A stretch of DNA of 64,000 nt, taken from NCBI GenBank assembly GCA_964036195.1, contig OZ038458.1:12041832-12105831 (forward strand). The letters run 5' to 3'. This document shows, in pieces, positions 60,901 to 64,000 of this stretch. The stretch comes from Sphaerolaimus hirsutus (lineage: Eukaryota; Nematoda; Chromadorea; Monhysterida; Sphaerolaimidae). Under the pieces are notes generated by a model, which had not been told where the DNA came from, made no database searches, and saw only the letters and a program-made list of their open reading frames with translations. The number at the start of each line of letters is the position of its first letter. The stretch's first letter is position 1. Both the position numbers and the translations under genes were made by a program.

Positions 60901-61555
60901 ATCGATTTCTCTTCCGTTTTTTTTCTTTTTGTTGTTGACACTGACATGGGCCCAAAATGCTCAGTGACCCCTTGCGGCGGCGGGACACGCGACCAGTGCG
61001 CATTGAATGTTGCACGCATGCTACTGGTTTACGTGACCAATTTTGAAGCTGTCGACTTGCGACAGGCATTGGACTACGTTTACCTGTTGAGGTGCTGTTG
61101 ATTACATTTTGCATTTAGCCTAACTTTACCATGAAAAACAAAGGTCTCCAATGGGAGGGGCGCCCCCCCTCGAAATGTTGCAGCTATCTATCTGTCCCGA
61201 ACCCTGCTTCATCTATCTATCTTTCCCGAGGCATAGGCACTATTCCCTGAGCATCCCCATTTTCATGCGGTTTACCCCCCCCCCTCCCTCACTTTTGATT
61301 TCTACACTTCGCAAAAGCCTATGCAAATACTGCCCACCCGGTCTATCTAAGCCCCAATCTCCCCATCATTAATTTTCAGCTACCCATCCCTCTCGTGGTG
61401 TGATTTGACATCTTTATGAGTCCCTGCTACGGTCAAAATCCTGGAGACCCCCGATGAAGAGCTCAATAACGTTGATTTGCAGAGATCTCGAAAGTCCCGG
61501 TGGTGAGAACGTGTTCGTGGCATACGTCAGTCGGGTGGTGCGCGAGACGAAACAG
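51936..61555 (+). CDS. NUP93: Nuclear pore protein NUP93 (Nic96 family), C-terminal part missing
   Basis: Twelve exons join in phase for 613 codons: 51936-51989, 52116-52171, 52526-52745, 56560-56781, 57083-57184, 57249-57394, 57784-57942, 58541-58786, 59285-59484, 60648-60881, 60965-61091 and 61483-61555. Matches to NUP93 run in order: VGSDMWQQVR, LQYLEKNF, GGVPGG, WPTVFYCLRAGDL, TKLRLEYRRKVRHGTDPFK, AVYDVLCQCDQST, FEDWLWLRLR, QALWLTGQLERAIDFAWRR, LNVARMLLVYVTNFE, LRQALDYVYLLR and GENVFVAYVSRVVRETK. NUP93 is a scaffold of the inner ring of the nuclear pore. The protein should continue for roughly 200-250 residues, but after the donor at 61556 no further exon is seen, and a minus-strand phosphatase begins at 62427. 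The first two exons are the least certain (alanine-rich, weak family match). Intron 3 (3.8 kb) is packed with transposon-like repeats. Confidence 0.93.
52827..53703. mobile_element. Mariner-like element with 280-bp inverted repeats
   Basis: TA stands at each end. The left GGTTGTAAACTAAATAACCT is matched exactly by AGGTTATTTAGTTTACAACC on the right. The arms stay similar for about 270-280 bp, including a CCCCAGTCCCGAGATAAGGG segment in both. The single-copy centre (about 53110-53430) encodes a transposase-like helix-turn-helix remnant. Lies in NUP93 intron 3. Confidence 0.8.
53225..53413 (+). pseudogene. Mariner transposase N-terminal remnant
   Basis: A 62-codon frame holds LTHEQLRGCMLYDFCTGLSA followed by AESHRWVKSAY. 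This matches the first helix-turn-helix of mariner transposases, which typically read (R/H)-x-x-x-L-(Y/H)-x-F-x-x-G-x-x-A-x-E-(A/S/T)-x-R. The frame stops soon after, and no catalytic DD34D region exists in the element, so it is a truncated, non-functional relic inside a non-autonomous element. Confidence 0.6.
54158..54464. mobile_element. Inverted-repeat element GGCGCACYGCACACTCAAAATT family
   Basis: Left TTGCACGGCACACTCAAATT and right ATTTTGAGTGTGCAGTGCGC, with GTTCGAACTGCCC and GGAATTCCGCC units within. Related sequence continues to about 54940, ending TTTTGAGTGTGCGGTGCGCC. Same family as 4335-4557. Confidence 0.5.
55247..56194. mobile_element. hAT-like TAGGGATGA element with nested palindrome
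   Basis: Ends TAGGGATGA and GCCATCCCTA, flanked by GTGAGTAC on both sides (exact 8-bp duplication). The interior resembles 20415-21093 (CTCCCAAATATGG, CTGTAGAAGTATGTGGGAGC). A hairpin of about 298 bp at 55786-56083 with TAAACACCTTCC/GGAAGGTGTTTA ends interrupts it. Confidence 0.8.
55786..56083. mobile_element. TAAACACCTTCC palindrome nested in a hAT-like element
   Basis: A near-perfect 298-bp palindrome: TAAACACCTTCCGGGTCACG and TCTACTTCGCATGAATTGGG on the left are mirrored on the right, meeting at a 12-G run near 55920. A miniature relative of 26846-28871. Confidence 0.75.
57415..57736. mobile_element. ATACCGTATTTG-ended element in NUP93 intron 6
   Basis: Ends ATACCGTATTTGCTTGAATT and AATTATTCAAGCAAATATGG, with CCCCTTGAATAATTCCC units inside. 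Fills most of the intron 57395-57783. Confidence 0.7.
58836..59251. mobile_element. TGAGGCGTC inverted-repeat element, copy 1 (no exon insert)
   Basis: Ends TGAGGCATCCAATTATAAAA and TTTTAGAATTAGACGCCTCA. The sub-terminal TCGACAAGTCCA motif repeats several times, and the interior reads CATAAGGCAGATTCATCATC and CAGTTTTGCTCTGACCGAA. Lies in NUP93 intron 8. It matches copy 2 over nearly its full length except for an extra block in copy 2. Confidence 0.75.
59511..59876. repeat. 366-bp near-perfect palindrome in NUP93 intron 9
   Basis: TGATACGCACATCTGCCTGA at the left end is mirrored by the right end, and the arms of about 180 bp match almost base for base through TTTCACTTGACACTTATTCA, TTCACTTCACTCATATCTGA and TTTTCACTG at the centre near 59693. 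No target duplication is obvious. Such arms would form a long hairpin in the pre-mRNA. Confidence 0.85.
59960..60617. mobile_element. TGAGGCGTC inverted-repeat element, copy 2, carrying a NUP93 exon fragment
   Basis: Ends TGAGGCGTCCAATTCTAAAG and TTTTAGAATTCGACGCCTCA. It is collinear with copy 1 (58836-59251) from about 60180 onward. Near its left end it has a block of about 150 bp absent from copy 1, which begins with a 50-bp exact copy of NUP93 exon 8. Lies in NUP93 intron 9. Confidence 0.8.
60014..60063 (+). pseudogene. 50-bp exact duplicate of part of NUP93 exon 8
   Basis: Positions 60014-60063 equal 58641-58690 base for base (begins GCCGATCTCGCCGCGGCGCT, ends CAAGTTCAACTGC). In exon 8 this codes for ADLAAALKTLQDSSSTA. 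The surrounding sequence is unrelated to the exon flanks, so it is an isolated insert within the transposon-like copy. Confidence 0.9.
61143..61452. mobile_element. GGTCTCCA-family element in NUP93 intron 11
   Basis: Left GGTCTCCAATGGGAGGGG and right CAAAATCCTGGAGACCCC, with CTATCTATCT and CATCCCTCTCGTGG units. A degraded relative of 36296-36812. It ends about 30 bp before NUP93 exon 12. Confidence 0.55.
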
Positions 61556-61789
61556 GTCAGTTCGTGAGCTATTGTTGAGCCATTTGCAGAGGAAACTGCG
61601 AGTTGCGTCGACTGTTTATCACTTCATTCAGTGCGGCATTTAACATAGAAACATTAGTAGGATCAGAATTTTGCGTTCTGGTTTTACGCCATTTTATCTT
61701 TTGACTAGTGATAGTTTGCATGATCATTCAGTCTTGCTGCTAGGCGGCTCCATTGCGTCCATATTCCTGAGAACATTACGCAAGATTAA

Positions 61790-62355
61790 CAGGGGCCAGT
61801 TCCGCAAGTGAATAAGTGAAATGAGACGTGAAATTTAAAAGGTTTTACACAACGTGGAGTGTTATAAAATATGAAGTGAAGGGTGGGGGACCTTTGCCCC
61901 CGCGGCCACATAGTAGGGGTTTGGCGGACCTCCAAAAATATTTTGACTAAATTACAAGGGCCGGTGCCTCGCACCATGATATAAGCGCTGTCCCTTCGAC
62001 ACGCTTACGCCACGACTTGTCAACTTAAATGTCAACACGCAAGTCAAAAAAAGTTGAGAAAATTACCAACTCGAAAATCGCCCCAGCGGTGTTTCTGTGT
62101 CCCCGTAAAATGTTGATTGAAGTGAAGTAAAAAACAGATAGGAAGTGACAATAAAATTCTAAAAAAATAAAAAAATATTTTTAAATAAAAAAAATCATTA
62201 GTAAAAAAAACATTTTCTTGTAACTTTCCATCTTTTTTCACTTCTCATTTCACTTCACTTCTCATTTCACTTCACTTCTCATTTCACTTCACTTTTCCGC
62301 TTTTCACTTCTCATTTCATATCGCTTTTCACTTCACTTGCGGAACTGGCCGCAGG
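61790..62355. mobile_element. GGCCAGTTCCGC-family element, long copy
   Basis: CAGG flanks both sides of GGCCAGTTCCGCAAGTG ... CACTTGCGGAACTGGCCG. The interior has (TTCACTTCTCATTTCAC)n and AAGTGAAATGAGACG units. It fills most of the 61556-62426 space between the last visible NUP93 exon and the phosphatase, a stretch with no other feature. Confidence 0.7.
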
Positions 62356-62426
62356 TGCATTGTTCCCCCATAGGCAATCTCGAACTAGGTTTAATTTCCA
62401 AATATTTCCTACTTCCCCCCGCAAAC

Positions 62427-64000
62427 TCACTTCTTGATGCCGTACATCTCGTATTCGCAAAGGAATTTGATAGCGGCCGGGTTGCACGGCATGAGCAGGT
62501 CTGGTGCGTCGGTGGCCATGGTGACGTGCTCGATGAGGCACCGATGCACGTAGAGGTACTGTTGTTCGGTCTGCACGATGTGCAAGCGCTGCACCCTCGC
62601 CTGCTGCAACAGATCGGGCATGTGCAGCGGCTGGCCCGCCTCCAGGCGCTCGGCCGCCAGCGCGAACAGAGCCAGCGTGCCCGCCCGGCCGACGCCCGAC
62701 GAACAGTGGATGATGACCTACACGAGTGTACTAGACTTAACAACACGGTCGTGTTTGTGCGGATCGTCTTATGACCGTGGACCCTAATAGGACCTCCGCT
62801 TTAAATATTAACCACTCCAACTAAAGTTCAATTTGCATGTATTTCTAACTGTCCAACGCACTCAAAGGCACTGCGCACACTAGTACACCGGTGAAATTTG
62901 GAAACTGATAAATCCGTTTTGATCACACTTGAGTTGACAATGAGATGTCAAAAACGGAGATCAAAGGTGATTCATTTTGGTAAACTCAAATACAGTATTA
63001 CCTCGAATTACCCCCTCGAATTAACCCACCCTGGGGAAATAATAACCCCCCCTCGAAATACCCCCCCCCCCTTCGGAATGATGTACGTAATAAATACGTC
63101 ATGTATGCAATGCACATGATGTACATTACTGCTAATTTGCATTGCAGCTACACATAGACTAGTTTGTGTACCTATCTACGTTTTTATGTCCGAATATACC
63201 ACGTTTGGACACATCTATTACCTGTTTTGGGTACGCAAATGCCTACTTTTTACTACGATCCTTACGAAAATTTCTGACGAAATAAACATAAAAACCCTTA
63301 AACCCCCCTCAAATTTTGCTGGCGCAATAATAAACCCCCATGGGGGTATTTCCAGGTAATACGGTATGTTCAAAACACATGAGTTTTCCCAACTTCGATG
63401 GTGTATTGTGCGTGGCCTCAAAATATCATTCGAACACCAGTTTACCGGGCCGCCATCGTTTTCATCGTTTGCGCGCAAGCGTTGGCGGACGTACAGCGCG
63501 GCTGCCGACGATATAGGCACGCCTTTTTCGGGCCAGCCGATCCAACGGTACTGTTCGACTGTGCGCTGCAGCCCTTCGCCCGTGCCGCCGTCGGATTCGT
63601 TCAGCTTAGCGTTGCCGCCCGTGCCGCGCGTCACCATCAGCACCGTCTTGTGGACCACCTGCGTTTGTGTTCAAAGTGACACCGCATTGGTTATTTTCGT
63701 GGTGCCCAAGCCACCTGGTTGTCGTTGAGCGAAACCACTTCTCTTCTATCGAACACGATTTTGAACGCGCCGACTGTCAGCGGCTTGGAAGGCTCTGTCG
63801 GCCAATACTGGGGACATTTGAAGCGGCCGCCCGACTCGAACTGCTCGCACAGCATGACCACCATGTGCGAGCCCGACTGCCACACCTGCGTTGGACACGA
63901 GTGTGGTTCGGGTGCTCGTGGCAAATATAGGGTGCTTTTGTACAAACCATGCGCCAGAAGTCTGTCACCGTGCGGTCGGTGGGCGCCTGCGTCAGTATGA
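62427..64000 (-). CDS. Protein tyrosine phosphatase, 3' part of the catalytic domain
   Basis: Four exons join in phase on the minus strand: 64000-63948 (cut by the window edge), 63885-63715, 63658-63446 and 62717-62427. The product reads TVTDFWRMVW, MVVMLCEQFESGGRFKCPQYW, then the WPD-loop equivalent YRWIGWPEKGVP (Glu in place of Asp), the signature VIIHCSSGVGRAGT with the catalytic Cys and Arg, and the Q-loop HIVQTEQQYLYVH. It is a classical tyrosine-specific PTP. The stop TGA at 62429-62427 follows GIKK, but AA|GTGAGT at the same place is also a perfect donor, so more exons could follow. Intron 62718-63445 contains an ATACCGTATT-family element. The gene is tail-to-tail with, or nested within, NUP93. 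Confidence 0.9.
62990..63367. mobile_element. ATACAGTATT / AATACGGTAT element in the PTP intron
   Basis: Left ATACAGTATTACCTCGAATT with CCCCCTCGAATTAACC; right GGGGGTATTTCCAGGTAATACGGTAT. Fills about half of the intron 62718-63445. Confidence 0.65.

Overview
The window is nuclear DNA from an animal. Every gene is split by GT-AG introns, coding exons are GC-rich against AT-rich surroundings, and the proteins belong to conserved animal families: the splicing kinase PRPF4B, SAP18, LENG1, mitochondrial ribosomal protein bL20m, NUP93, a DIPK1/FAM69 Golgi/ER protein, a Maf pyrophosphatase and a tyrosine phosphatase. The lineage cannot be fixed by reading alone. Compact genes with short exons suggest an invertebrate, and the close LENG1-bL20m-NUP93 spacing would fit a trans-splicing group such as nematodes, but that is inference.

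Layout. 33-946 (-): 3' part of an unidentified gene, one of whose introns is a transposon-like element. 4141-17005 (-): complete 15-exon PRPF4B model, 1063 residues. 18481-19451 (+): SAP18, divergent from PRPF4B. 20183-23910 (+): unidentified basic protein, possibly with a C-terminal membrane anchor. 24549-25926 (+): Maf/HAM1-type pyrophosphatase. 26590-26734 (-): an isolated last exon. 26.8-39.5 kb: gene-poor nested repeats, an AT-rich block and a 200-N gap. 39564-42566 (+): DIPK1-family gene. 45657-61555 (+): LENG1, bL20m and NUP93 head to tail; bL20m stop and NUP93 start are 192 bp apart. NUP93 lacks its C-terminal part in the window. 62427-64000 (-): 3' part of a tyrosine phosphatase gene that points back at NUP93.

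Most of the rest is made of short inverted-repeat elements. Several families have TAGGG/CAGRG-type ends and exact 8-bp target duplications, as in the hAT superfamily. Others look like mariner (TA) and piggyBac (TTAA) derivatives. Nearly every intron longer than 200 bp holds one. The most notable observations are: (1) an inverted-repeat family flanked by CAGG that forms an entire intron in the first gene, a candidate 'introner'; (2) a terminal-inverted-repeat element in a NUP93 intron carrying an exact 50-bp copy of a NUP93 exon; (3) a hAT-like element with perfect 8-bp target duplications enclosing three in-phase exon-like segments of an unknown gene. Together these suggest a genome in which short DNA transposons capture exons and make introns.
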